In this document: one piece after another, positions 38,891 through 47,524 of the stretch
How positions within the stretch are numbered: position 1 is the stretch's first letter
Layout: each line of letters starts with the position of its first letter
The notes under the pieces: model-generated
Seen by the model: only the letters and a program-made list of their open reading frames with translations
Database searches by the model: none
Told to the model about the DNA's origin: nothing
Assembly: GCA_902517815.1 (NCBI GenBank)
Contig: CABYED010000002.1
Location: 62,001-126,000 of the forward strand
Source of the DNA: an uncultured SAR116 cluster alpha proteobacterium
GTDB taxonomy: Bacteria; Pseudomonadota; Alphaproteobacteria; Puniceispirillales; Marisalimonadaceae
Direction: 5' to 3'
DNA: 64,000 bases
Translations under genes and position numbers: made by a program

Positions 38891-41305
38891 ATTAAAAATT
38901 TTGTAACATTACTAATATTTATTTTTTTTAATTTTAATGCTTTAGCAGAAACTCAATCATGTAAAAGAATTAGAATCGATAGTTCAGGTTTTACTAATCT
39001 TGCAGCTGCTGAGTCTTGGTATCCAAAAAATTTAAACGGTAGCACCGTCTATGATACAAAAACAGCACGCTTTTGGGGTAGAAATGCTAAATTAGTTATT
39101 AGAGATGACAAAAAAAGAATGCATGCTAATTTCGAAATAAAATCTCGTAGTGGCAAAATAAGAATTTTTAAAATTGTATTTCTTCCTAATGGTGAAGTCC
39201 ACACAGATTTGGGAGCAGCTGGCGGTTATAAATCTGCTGGTGGGGCTGTTTATAAATGCTCAAATTGGTATAAGAACAAAATAATTAACGCCTCAGAAAC
39301 AAACCCAAGTTCTAATAGTTATACTTCAAAAAACACAACTTCAACTACTTCTTCTATGAATCTTTCAAACATACAAGACAATATAATATGCAACAGAGTT
39401 AATGAAGGGAAAAGCAGCTATCTATTAGAAGCTAAGCGTCGTGGTCTTGCATGTGCTGCTGATTATGAAAAAAAAGTTAATAATAATAAACAATATACAA
39501 CAACTTCATCAAATTTAAGTAATTATTCAGATTGGAGAGTCTGTGAAGAAGTTGGAACAGGTAATTCAGAATGGGATCAAGAAGCTAAAAGAAGACAATT
39601 AAATTGTGGTACAAGTGCTGGTAACTATAAAACAATAAATTTGATGGACATAGAAGTTTGTTCAAAAGCGACCATAGCTAAAAGGAAGCCAGGTACTTAT
39701 AATTATGTTAGAGCATGGGCTAATAATACTATTTATTATGAAGAAGCCAAGCGAAGAGGCTTAAATTGTGGAGTTGAAGATGATGAGGCTGAAAAGAAAA
39801 AGATAGCCGAAGAGAAAGCACGTAAGGAAAGAATCAAAGCAGAACAAGAAAAGATTAAGAAAAAAGCACAAGAAGAGGCTCGCAAAAAAAAACTAGCAGA
39901 AGAAAAGGCTAGAAAAATTGAAGAAAAAAAAGCAAAAAAAGAAGCTGAAATAAAAGCAAAAAAATTAGCTCAAGAAAAATTAAAAATTAAAAAAGCGAAA
40001 GAAGAATCCGTTGGTCTTTACAAGGATATTATTTCATATGTTAAAATAGCTAATGACATTGATGTTGTTCAATTAAGCGAATTTTTTGAAAACAAACCTG
40101 AACCAACCAAAAATTGGACTATCAAGGATCTGAAAGCATATGAAGAACTTAAAAAGTTCATTAATAAATCCGTAAACTTTACAGAATTTCATACAAAGGA
40201 AAAAGAAAAAAGAGCAAAAGCAAAATTAAATCTTAAATTAGCTACACTAGATAAGCTTGAGGATAATCTAAAGAATTTTGAAATAATTTTGAAAGAAAAT
40301 TTTGGTAATAATCAGAAAACAAAACTTATTAGACAATATATTGATAAAACTAAAAAAATAGTTAGCGATAATAAGTATGAACAAAAGCAAGCAGATAAAA
40401 TATTATCAGAAAATGAAACTTACTTAATTACGTACAAAATGAACAAAAACAAACTCTTTGAGATAGATGCATATTTAAATGCTAGCAAAAATGAACTATC
40501 TCAAATTTTAAAAGATAATTTTGGCACAAAAAAAGGGAACAAAGCATCAAAGTATTTAAAGAATATTGAAAGTGCTAAAAGTTTATCAGAGAAAACAGAA
40601 TTAAAATCTGTAATTGAAAGATTTCTAAACCCACCACAACAAATAGTTTCAGGACAAAAGCAAGAAAGAAATAAAATTACATCTAATTTAAATTCTTCAG
40701 AATTTTCTAATATTGCAGATAATATAATATGTAATAGAGCTAATGAGGGGAATGCAGATTATTTGTTGGAGGCAAAACGTAGAGTATTAAGTTGTGGAGC
40801 ATCAAGTGCTAATAGTCAAAATGCTCAGTTGAACTCGAAAAATTTATATAAAAACCAAAATATTATAAAACCTCAAAAAAAGATTTCTGAAGAAGAGAGA
40901 AAGAAAGCAGAATTTGAAAGTTCATTAGCAATAAATCAACAAAATATAGAAATTGTTGACTTTAAAGCATTGGCAGAAAAGCATGTTAAAGAAACTGAAC
41001 TGCAAAACGACAAAACTGAAAGAGAATTAAAAGATAAATTCATAAGTATAACAGGCATTGTTACAGAGGTAGACCGAAAAAAAGGCACTAAATATGGTTA
41101 CACAAAATATCTAATCCAGTTGTATCAATCAGCAACTTTAATAGATGGTTTACATGCAACTTGTGGTTCCTTTTATGCTTATGGCCAAGAAAACGAAATA
41201 ATAGAAAACTTGAAAATGGGCGACACATTTTCAATGTCAGGTGAAGTATATTCTTATGGAGATTGGTTAGGCCTACAACTACAAAATTGTTCAATTAGTA
41301 GATAA
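38891..41305 (+). CDS. Large secreted protein with C-x12-EAKRR-x-L-x-C repeats, coiled coil and C-terminal OB-like domain; ATT start
   Basis: The frame is open from an ATT at 38891, six bases after AAGGAG at 38879-38884, giving 804 residues. The first ATG, residue 77, would remove a perfect signal peptide (KNFVTLLIFIFFNFNALA, cleavage after residue 19). Four repeats follow the pattern Cys, then 12 residues, EAKRR, then Cys: C167/E180/C188, C218/E231/C239, C257/E285/C293 (15 residues longer) and C614/E627/C635. Residues about 297-371 are a Lys/Glu-rich coiled coil. Residues about 710-804 (SITGIVTEVD, HATCGSFYAY, DTFSMSGEVYSYGDW) look like a tRNA_anti-like OB domain. I know no function; it is probably periplasmic. 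Confidence 0.75.
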   Translation: MKNFVTLLIFIFFNFNALAETQSCKRIRIDSSGFTNLAAAESWYPKNLNGSTVYDTKTARFWGRNAKLVIRDDKKRMHANFEIKSRSGKIRIFKIVFLPNGEVHTDLGAAGGYKSAGGAVYKCSNWYKNKIINASETNPSSNSYTSKNTTSTTSSMNLSNIQDNIICNRVNEGKSSYLLEAKRRGLACAADYEKKVNNNKQYTTTSSNLSNYSDWRVCEEVGTGNSEWDQEAKRRQLNCGTSAGNYKTINLMDIEVCSKATIAKRKPGTYNYVRAWANNTIYYEEAKRRGLNCGVEDDEAEKKKIAEEKARKERIKAEQEKIKKKAQEEARKKKLAEEKARKIEEKKAKKEAEIKAKKLAQEKLKIKKAKEESVGLYKDIISYVKIANDIDVVQLSEFFENKPEPTKNWTIKDLKAYEELKKFINKSVNFTEFHTKEKEKRAKAKLNLKLATLDKLEDNLKNFEIILKENFGNNQKTKLIRQYIDKTKKIVSDNKYEQKQADKILSENETYLITYKMNKNKLFEIDAYLNASKNELSQILKDNFGTKKGNKASKYLKNIESAKSLSEKTELKSVIERFLNPPQQIVSGQKQERNKITSNLNSSEFSNIADNIICNRANEGNADYLLEAKRRVLSCGASSANSQNAQLNSKNLYKNQNIIKPQKKISEEERKKAEFESSLAINQQNIEIVDFKALAEKHVKETELQNDKTERELKDKFISITGIVTEVDRKKGTKYGYTKYLIQLYQSATLIDGLHATCGSFYAYGQENEIIENLKMGDTFSMSGEVYSYGDWLGLQLQNCSISR

Positions 41306-41438
41306 TAAACTCAATCACTAAATTACTGCCATTTCCTCTAAAAGCCATAAAATAACAAATATAAGTATGATTATTCTAATAAATGTAAGCATATATCAGC
41401 TCTAGGATTAACTTATTAAAAAGTCTATCCTAAATACT

Positions 41439-41789
41439 CTAAAGAGTATACTTAAATAGATTATTTGATGATTTTTTCATAATATCATTTTTACCTTTTA
41501 TTAAACTTAAATACCTAAGAGCTAAATTAGCTTTTTTAAACAAATCCAAATCTTCATTATTTAAAGCTTCATTAATTACATTCTGAGAAATAATTAATAG
41601 ATTTTTATGTGTTTCATCAATTTCTCTCAAAACAGCCTCAGTTGCGTCCTTTAATGCCTCTTGAAATTCATCAATTTGTTTCCAACGTGATAATGTTTCT
41701 TCTCTTATGCTAAGTTGGTTGGCAATAACTGAAGCTTTAACGCCAGAGGCAATTAAATGGATAGCGATTAGTTGATTATTGTTGAGCAT
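41439..41789 (-). CDS. Phage-like helix-turn-helix protein
   Basis: The 116-residue protein begins with a homeodomain-like HTH: LIAIHLIASGVKASVIANQLS, then IREETLSRWKQIDEFQEALKDA, the pattern of phage small-terminase-like or transposase-type HTH proteins (skip-step to RWK...EF). The remainder is helical. The Shine-Dalgarno site is weak. It lies in the putative element remnant and has no partner gene, so it is probably a leftover or a solitary regulator. Confidence 0.55.
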   Translation of the reverse strand: MLNNNQLIAIHLIASGVKASVIANQLSIREETLSRWKQIDEFQEALKDATEAVLREIDETHKNLLIISQNVINEALNNEDLDLFKKANLALRYLSLIKGKNDIMKKSSNNLFKYTL

Positions 41790-42016
41790 TATTGACTTTT
41801 TTATTTCGATAGTTGTACTGTGATATTAATTTTCTTCTATAACTCTGTATTTAATTGATTTTTTGGGAGATATATTGCAGTTTTTAGGTGTTCTTTAAAT
41901 TTCAAAAGTAGGGAATAGTTGGTGTTCCAATTTTTGGATAAATAGTCCATCATTATTAGGAGTTTTAAAATATATACTTATCAAAATATTAAATCATTTG
42001 ATTTTGGCACTTAATA

Positions 42017-42955
42017 ATGCCGTTTGTAGCTTTTTATAGTAAGCATAGTGATTTAGAGTTACAAAACGAATGGGAAGATAGATTACGGGTTCACCATCCA
42101 TTAGTTAAATTAGTACCTTTGTTCAGCTATCAAGCAGAGAATGCAATAACTGCTCTGTTATGGAAAGCACCTCTTGAAAGAGTTAAAAAATTAAATAACT
42201 TGAAAGGTTTAATATCCCTTGGTCAAGGTGTAGATCATATTTTAAAAGACAACATAATTGATAATAAAATTCCTGTTATAAGAATTGTTGATCCTTTTAT
42301 GTCAAAATCAATGAGTCATTGGGTGGTTCTTTCTGTTCTCAATTTTATTAGAGATACTTTTGGTTATTATAATCAACAAAAAAATAAAATATATAAACCT
42401 AGAAAGGAAATTAACTTTACTACCTTAAAAATTGCAGTTTATGGTATTGGAGCAATTGGAAGTATTGTTGCAAAAGATCTTAAACAATTAGGATTTAGAG
42501 TTTATGGTTGGAGTAGGGCTCAAAAAAAAATTCCAGGTATAAATTGTCTTGTTGGTAAAGATAAATTTAAATATCTACTCAAATCTTGTGATATACACAT
42601 ATGTCTCCTTCCATTAACTATAGAAACGAACAACATTTTTAATAACTTTTCGTTTAAAATGATGAAACATGGTTCATGCTTTATAAATGCTGGTAGGGGA
42701 GAACAAGTAGATGAAGAACATTTGATAGAAAATTGTAAATCTGGTCATATCTCTTCGGCGATTTTAGATGTTTACCATAAAGAACCATTACCAAAAAAGA
42801 GTGAGTTATGGAATCAAGAAAATATTATGATTTGGCCTCATGTGGCTGCAGAAACAAATCCTGAAACTGCAGCTAAGCAAATAGCTAATGCAATAAAATG
42901 TATTGAAAATGGGAAATTACCGCCCAACACAATAGAAAGAAGACTAGGTTATTAA
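42017..42955 (+). CDS. D-2-hydroxyacid dehydrogenase, GhrA-like (glyoxylate/hydroxypyruvate reductase)
   Basis: The 312-residue protein has the NAD(P)-binding YGIGAIGSIVAKDL near residue 140, INAGRGEQVDEEHLI and ILDVYHKEPLP, and the catalytic His in WPHVAAETN. The pattern of the last two is that of the GhrA subgroup, which reduces glyoxylate and hydroxypyruvate. It is followed by an aldolase and a second hydroxyacid dehydrogenase on the same strand, suggesting a pathway that handles a short sugar acid or 2-oxo acid. Confidence 0.85.
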   Translation: MPFVAFYSKHSDLELQNEWEDRLRVHHPLVKLVPLFSYQAENAITALLWKAPLERVKKLNNLKGLISLGQGVDHILKDNIIDNKIPVIRIVDPFMSKSMSHWVVLSVLNFIRDTFGYYNQQKNKIYKPRKEINFTTLKIAVYGIGAIGSIVAKDLKQLGFRVYGWSRAQKKIPGINCLVGKDKFKYLLKSCDIHICLLPLTIETNNIFNNFSFKMMKHGSCFINAGRGEQVDEEHLIENCKSGHISSAILDVYHKEPLPKKSELWNQENIMIWPHVAAETNPETAAKQIANAIKCIENGKLPPNTIERRLGY

Positions 42956-42980
42956 TGTTTAGAACTTAAAGGAGATTTAT

Positions 42981-43727
42981 ATGGACTTAAAACAAAAAGT
43001 AACTGCATCAACCCAAATGCGTGGTGCAATGGTTTTTGAATTTTTTAGTCCTGGAATACCAATTATATTAAAAAATGCAGGTTGTGAATTCGTAATTTTT
43101 GACATGGAGCATGGTGGTCTTTCTTTAGAACAATTCAAGACACTGTCAATCATATCTAATTCCAATAAAATTGCACCATTTATTAGAATTCCCCAAATAA
43201 AGTATAATTATGTTGCTAGAGCATTAGACTTAGGTGCATCAGGTGTTATGGTTCCAATGGTAAACACACCAGATGACGCAATAAAAATTGTACGTTCATC
43301 TAAATATCCCCCACAAGGTAAACGAGGAGCAGGGTTTGGTTTTGCACATGATAATTATATTAATCAAAGCCCTTTATCTTATATTGAAAAAGCAAATAAT
43401 TCTCTAATCAACATTATTCAAATTGAAACAAAACAAGGTTTGGAAAATGTTAAAGAAATTGCTTCAGTAGATGGTGTGGATTGTCTATGGGTTGGACATT
43501 TTGATTTAACTAATTTTTTAGGAATACCTGGAGATTTTTCATCAACGATATATCTAGATGCAATTAATGAAATTGTTTTTGCTGGGAATACTTACAAAAA
43601 AAGCCTAGGTATAATGGTTAATAATAAACAAGAATTAGAGACTTATTCCAAACTTGGTTTTAATATGATTGCAGTTGGAACAGAAATGAATATTTTATCA
43701 AGATCAATTTCTCAAATTTTAAAATAA
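42981..43727 (+). CDS. HpcH/HpaI-family aldolase
   Basis: The 248-residue protein is a class II pyruvate-type aldolase: the catalytic His is in FDMEHGGLSLEQF near residue 45, the metal Glu in QIETKQGLENV and Asp in WVGHFDLTNFLG, with GRAGFGFAHDNY-like RGAGFGFAHDNY between. It would split 2-keto-3-deoxy acids to pyruvate and an aldehyde such as glycolaldehyde. AAGGAG precedes the ATG, and it lies between two hydroxyacid dehydrogenases. Confidence 0.88.
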   Translation: MDLKQKVTASTQMRGAMVFEFFSPGIPIILKNAGCEFVIFDMEHGGLSLEQFKTLSIISNSNKIAPFIRIPQIKYNYVARALDLGASGVMVPMVNTPDDAIKIVRSSKYPPQGKRGAGFGFAHDNYINQSPLSYIEKANNSLINIIQIETKQGLENVKEIASVDGVDCLWVGHFDLTNFLGIPGDFSSTIYLDAINEIVFAGNTYKKSLGIMVNNKQELETYSKLGFNMIAVGTEMNILSRSISQILK

Positions 43728-43757
43728 CTTTGATAATAAAAATTATGGAGTAAAATT

Positions 43758-44735
43758 ATGTTTAGGGTTGGTATTTCTGGAGATTTGTTAAATATTCGTG
43801 ATGAGCCATGTTTTGGAATAGAACCATTAAATCTCTTGAAGGATAGAGAAGATATTGAAATATCTTGGATGGATAAATCAATAACTGAATTAGACACAGA
43901 AATGACATCAAAATTTGATGCAATTCTTTTAAATTTACCAAAAGCAAATGCTAATTGTGTGTCTGATTCCAATTGTAAATTAAAAATAATATCTAGATTT
44001 GGTGTTGGGTTTGATTCTGTTGATATTGTAGCTATGAAAAAGAAAAATATTATAGTTACTAATACTCCTAATGCAGTTAGAAGACCAGTTGCTGTTGCAG
44101 CTTTAACAATGATATTTGCGGTTGCTGGAAAATTATTACAAAAAGATCATCTTGTAAGGAGTGGCCAATGGAATGATAGAACTAACTTTATGGGCACAGG
44201 TTTAGCTCGAAAAACATTAGGGGTCATAGGGGCAGGAAGTATAGGTACTGAGACCATTAAGTTATCAAAGCCTTTTTTCAAAAACATTTTAGCCAATGAT
44301 CCATTTAAATCTAAAAAACAATTATCAGAAATTGGTGCAATAAAAGTTGATCTGATTGAGTTAGCTTGTAAAAGTGACTTTATAGTAATACTCTGCAATC
44401 TTGATAGTAATACAAAAGGTATCATTAAAAATGATTTTTTTTCAAATATGAAAAAAAGCGCTTACATTGTAAATTTATCAAGAGGTCCTGTAATTAATGA
44501 AAGTCATTTGGAAAATGCACTTGAGGCTAAAGAAATTGCTGGTGCTGGTTTAGATGTGACTGAAAAAGAGCCACTTTCAACGGATAGTAAATTATTAAAA
44601 TATGAAAATGTTATTATAACTCCACACGCGCTTTGTTGGACAGATGAGTGTTTTAACGATATAGCGACAGAAGCAATTGAATCTATTTTAAATTATATAG
44701 ATAAAAAACCAATATTAAATCAAGTAAACAAATAA
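43758..44735 (+). CDS. D-2-hydroxyacid dehydrogenase, phosphoglycerate dehydrogenase-like
   Basis: The 325-residue protein has the catalytic Arg in ISRFGVGFDSVD, the NAD-binding GVIGAGSIGTETIKL, Glu in DVTEKEPLS and His in TPHALCWTDE. It lacks the ACT domain of full SerA. Together with the upstream GhrA-like enzyme and aldolase it likely forms one cluster, perhaps oxidising or reducing an acid produced or used by the aldolase. The substrate is not evident. Confidence 0.85.
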   Translation: MFRVGISGDLLNIRDEPCFGIEPLNLLKDREDIEISWMDKSITELDTEMTSKFDAILLNLPKANANCVSDSNCKLKIISRFGVGFDSVDIVAMKKKNIIVTNTPNAVRRPVAVAALTMIFAVAGKLLQKDHLVRSGQWNDRTNFMGTGLARKTLGVIGAGSIGTETIKLSKPFFKNILANDPFKSKKQLSEIGAIKVDLIELACKSDFIVILCNLDSNTKGIIKNDFFSNMKKSAYIVNLSRGPVINESHLENALEAKEIAGAGLDVTEKEPLSTDSKLLKYENVIITPHALCWTDECFNDIATEAIESILNYIDKKPILNQVNK

Positions 44736-44739
44736 TTTA

Positions 44740-45204
44740 TTAAGCAGCTTCTTCTCTAATCGATTGAGAAATTACAGCTAGAGCACTCTCGGCGCTTTTG
44801 CAGCCTCTTAATTTTGTTGTGAGCTCTTTATTTCTTAGTAATCGTGAAATAAGGGCTAAAGCTTGTAAATGTTCTGAACCTTTGTTATCTGGGGCTATTA
44901 ATAAAAAAATAATATCAACGGGTAGATCATCTGTAGAATTAAAGTCTAATCCATTAACTAATGTGGATACAAAGACAAAGGGTCTATCAATAATGGCGAC
45001 ATTAGCATGAGGAATAGCAATACCGTTGCCTACGGCTGTAGACCCTAATTTTTCCCTCTTTGTTAAATTTTCTAAAAGAGTTCTAGAATTAATTCCAAGT
45101 TTAGCTTCAGCTAATCTACTTAGTTCTTCTAAAACTTGTTTTTTACTAGTACCATCAAAATTTATTAAAAAAGCTTCTTCAGACAACATATCATTGATAT
45201 TCAT
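44740..45204 (-). CDS. ptsN: PTS IIA-like nitrogen-regulatory protein
   Basis: EIIA-Ntr accepts phosphate from NPr and regulates nitrogen, potassium and stress responses. The phosphorylated His is in IAIPHANV near residue 66. The 154-residue length is typical. Its nearness to the lpt genes matches the proteobacterial rpoN/ptsN-lpt neighbourhood, although rpoN and hpf are absent here. It is convergent with the dehydrogenase gene upstream. Confidence 0.93.
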   Translation of the reverse strand: MNINDMLSEEAFLINFDGTSKKQVLEELSRLAEAKLGINSRTLLENLTKREKLGSTAVGNGIAIPHANVAIIDRPFVFVSTLVNGLDFNSTDDLPVDIIFLLIAPDNKGSEHLQALALISRLLRNKELTTKLRGCKSAESALAVISQSIREEAA

Positions 45205-45296
45205 AATTAACCTTTAATTTTAGGAATACATAATTTCGGATTGTTAAATAATATTAACTTCAATATCAGTCAAGTTTATAATTTAAAAATTTAGTT

Positions 45297-46124
45297 TTAA
45301 AAATTATCTCCAAGATAGACATCCCTAACTGTCCTGTCTATTTTAATTTCACTTGGGCTGCCTGACATGATAACAGACCCATCAAAAAGTATATATGCTC
45401 GGTCAACTATACTTAGTGTTTCTCTGACGTTGTGGTCTGTAATAAGGACACCTATATCTTTTGATTTTAATTTATTAATTAAGTTTCTTACATCATTAAT
45501 GGCAATAGGATCAATGCCGGCAAGTGGTTCATCTAGAAGAATGAAGCTTGGGTTTGAAGCCAAGGCTCTCGCTATCTCTGTTCTTCTTCTCTCTCCTCCG
45601 GACAAAGTAGATCCACTCGAGTTTCTTATTTTATTTAATTTAAACTCGGCTAATAGTTCTTCTAAAATTTGGTATTTATAGTTTTTTTCATATTTTTGCA
45701 CTTCTAAAACAGACAAAATATTTTCTTCAACTGTTAATCCTCTAAAAATAGAAGATTCTTGTGGTAAGTAACCAATACCTTCTTTTGAACGCATATGCAT
45801 CGGCAGGTGATTAATGGGTGTTTTATTTAAAAAAATGTCACCCTCATCAGTATCAATAAGTCCTGCTATCATATAAAAGCAAGTGGTTTTGCCAGCTCCA
45901 TTTGGGCCAAGAAGTCCTACAGCTTCTCCTTTATTTAATTTTAAAGAAACTTTGTTAACTACTTTTCTTTTGTCATATGTTTTAGAAATTGAATTGATAC
46001 TTAATTCCTCTTTTGAAATCCTAATTTCAGATTTGTTTAAAGAATTAGGCGTAGATACATTTTTAGTTTGTTGATAATTTAAAGACGTTTTTAAGCGTTT
46101 AAGTTCTTCTTCTAAACTAGTCAG
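45297..46124 (-). CDS. lptB: LPS export ABC transporter ATP-binding protein LptB, CTG start
   Basis: LptB powers lipopolysaccharide transport with LptFG. The ABC core is intact: Walker A GLLGPNGAGKTTCFYMIAG, Q loop GYLPQESSIFRGL, signature LSGGERRRTEIARAL and Walker B FILLDEPLAGIDP. No ATG, GTG or TTG exists upstream of Walker A in this frame. The only well-placed start is CTG at 46124, six bases after AAGGAG, one base after the lptA stop. The product would be 275 residues with an N-terminal extension of about 40 before the ABC domain. The first ATG, at residue 85, would cut off Walker A. Confidence 0.9.
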   Translation of the reverse strand: MTSLEEELKRLKTSLNYQQTKNVSTPNSLNKSEIRISKEELSINSISKTYDKRKVVNKVSLKLNKGEAVGLLGPNGAGKTTCFYMIAGLIDTDEGDIFLNKTPINHLPMHMRSKEGIGYLPQESSIFRGLTVEENILSVLEVQKYEKNYKYQILEELLAEFKLNKIRNSSGSTLSGGERRRTEIARALASNPSFILLDEPLAGIDPIAINDVRNLINKLKSKDIGVLITDHNVRETLSIVDRAYILFDGSVIMSGSPSEIKIDRTVRDVYLGDNF

Positions 46125-46125
46125 T

Positions 46126-46926
46126 TTAATCTCCTTTTTTTTGTTTTTTTATGGGAGAAAAAGTTCCTTGAACACGTTTTTTGTTTTTTGGATCGCCAAT
46201 AATATTACTTACACCAGTTTTTAAATTTGTAATACCCTTGGATCCTGAAAGTTTCGATTTCTGGTTAATAATGACAACATTGCCAGATAATCGTATAATG
46301 TCGTCATTTGAATTATAAACTCCCAAATCAGCTCTTGATTTTCTACTTTTGGCCTTGTTTTCAATAACAACATTTCCCTTGGCAATAGCCTTTTTAAGAG
46401 ATTTGTTAGTAGGTTCAAAATCAGCTTTAACGTTATCAGCATAAATTATTGTTTTATTTGATAAAATTATTTTAACATTTCCTTCGGCTTCAGCTTTGTT
46501 GTTTACATCATCAAATATAATATTTTTTTTTGATTCCACATATCCAGAAGGAGATGAAAATGTTTGGAAAGGCCCTGATATCCTAATAATCTTATCCTCT
46601 AGATCGTATGTCATGTATTGACCGGTTGCTATTGTATTTTCTTTAGTAAGTACAACTTTTTCTTTAGCAATTATTTTTTTCAAAATATTTTCTCCATTTT
46701 GAAGAACATAATCAGCTTTAACAGTATTTGCTTTTAAAGTAACACCGTCTTTTTTTAATATAACATTTCCTTTTGCAAGATAGTATTTTTCTTTTTCATA
46801 CCATTCTAATGATTCGTCAGCCTCCACAGTTAATTCTGTCTTGTTATTATTGGTTTTTGCCAAGACAAACTGTGAAAAAGAAGAAAAAAAAATAAAAACA
46901 AATATAATTATTTTTTTAGTAGGCAT
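46126..46926 (-). CDS. lptA: LPS periplasmic bridge protein LptA
   Basis: LptA forms the beta-jellyroll bridge carrying LPS across the periplasm. A signal peptide (KKIIIFVFIFFSSFSQFVLA) is followed by OstA-type repeats, with units such as YYLAKGNVILKKDGVTLKAN and VRADYVLQ-like stretches. At 266 residues it is longer than the ~180 of E. coli LptA, suggesting more strands in the jellyroll. It overlaps lptC by 11 bases and ends one base before lptB starts. Confidence 0.88.
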   Translation of the reverse strand: MPTKKIIIFVFIFFSSFSQFVLAKTNNNKTELTVEADESLEWYEKEKYYLAKGNVILKKDGVTLKANTVKADYVLQNGENILKKIIAKEKVVLTKENTIATGQYMTYDLEDKIIRISGPFQTFSSPSGYVESKKNIIFDDVNNKAEAEGNVKIILSNKTIIYADNVKADFEPTNKSLKKAIAKGNVVIENKAKSRKSRADLGVYNSNDDIIRLSGNVVIINQKSKLSGSKGITNLKTGVSNIIGDPKNKKRVQGTFSPIKKQKKGD

Positions 46927-47491
46927 TTTTTTGTAATAAAAGCATCCTTAATTTTGCTTTTCCTTTTATCTTTATATATTCACCATTTTTTTTAATTTGA
47001 AGACCTTTACCTTCTATTACTGTATTGCCAGAAACTATATCAACAAAATCATTTGTATGATAATTTCCTTTTTTGAAAGTTCCAGTTAATGTTTGTGTTG
47101 TAAGTGTGAATTTTCTAGTTTTCTTTGTGATTTTGACTTTGTTTGAAAAAATGAAATCATTGTAATCATTAGTTATAATTGCATTTCCTGCAGAAATTTT
47201 AGTTAAAACACCTTTTTGATCAATTGTTGTTAAAGAATTTTCTAAAATCATCTTCTTCTCTTTCGATTCTATTTCTTCTAAAGTGTCAGCAATAATTAAA
47301 AATTTATCTCCTTGTTTATTTTGTTGTCTTATTTCAACACCAATTATTTTATCTTGGTTCTCTGAGATTCTTCTATATTTTTCTTTGTCTCTGAATAAAT
47401 CATCGTCGTTTAAAAAATTATTAACCACAAAACTCATAATAAGAAGAAAAACTAAAGAAGCGAAGACTGTTTTACCACTAATTATTTTCAT
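46916..47491 (-). CDS. lptC: LPS export system protein LptC
   Basis: LptC is anchored in the inner membrane by one N-terminal helix (VFASLVFLLIMSFVV) with a periplasmic jellyroll that passes LPS to LptA. The 191-residue product has the beta-rich body ending GKAKLRMLL. The assignment depends on length, membrane topology and overlap with lptA, since LptC is poorly conserved. The order rnd-lptC-lptA-lptB-ptsN is standard in alphaproteobacteria. Confidence 0.85.
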   Translation of the reverse strand: MKIISGKTVFASLVFLLIMSFVVNNFLNDDDLFRDKEKYRRISENQDKIIGVEIRQQNKQGDKFLIIADTLEEIESKEKKMILENSLTTIDQKGVLTKISAGNAIITNDYNDFIFSNKVKITKKTRKFTLTTQTLTGTFKKGNYHTNDFVDIVSGNTVIEGKGLQIKKNGEYIKIKGKAKLRMLLLQKNAY

Positions 47492-47524
47492 TTTTATCTA
47501 AAATTTTTGTTAAGTTTTAATTTA

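Larger units (their letters stand above)
38353..42016. mobile_element. Probable decayed integrated element at tRNA-Ala
   Basis: The stretch between tRNA-Ala and the hydroxyacid dehydrogenase gene holds a recombinase remnant, a large secreted repeat protein, a phage-like HTH gene and several empty A/T-rich gaps. The flanking genes are core functions. I found no second copy of the tRNA 3' end, so the far boundary is not defined and the extent given is only the space between core genes. The secreted protein could be native to the chromosome. Confidence 0.35.

Noticed and set aside
39119-39121. ATG as the start of the secreted repeat protein
   Set aside because: An in-frame signal peptide and a spaced AAGGAG lie upstream, and no stop intervenes.
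38429-42016. Second copy of the tRNA-Ala 3' end as an attR site
   Set aside because: I looked for the conserved TTCGAACCCCC-type block and found none; only a short resemblance (GGGGCTA) occurs at about 38470.
45297-45872. LptB starting at the ATG at 45872
   Set aside because: This form would lack Walker A, which is present and in frame upstream.
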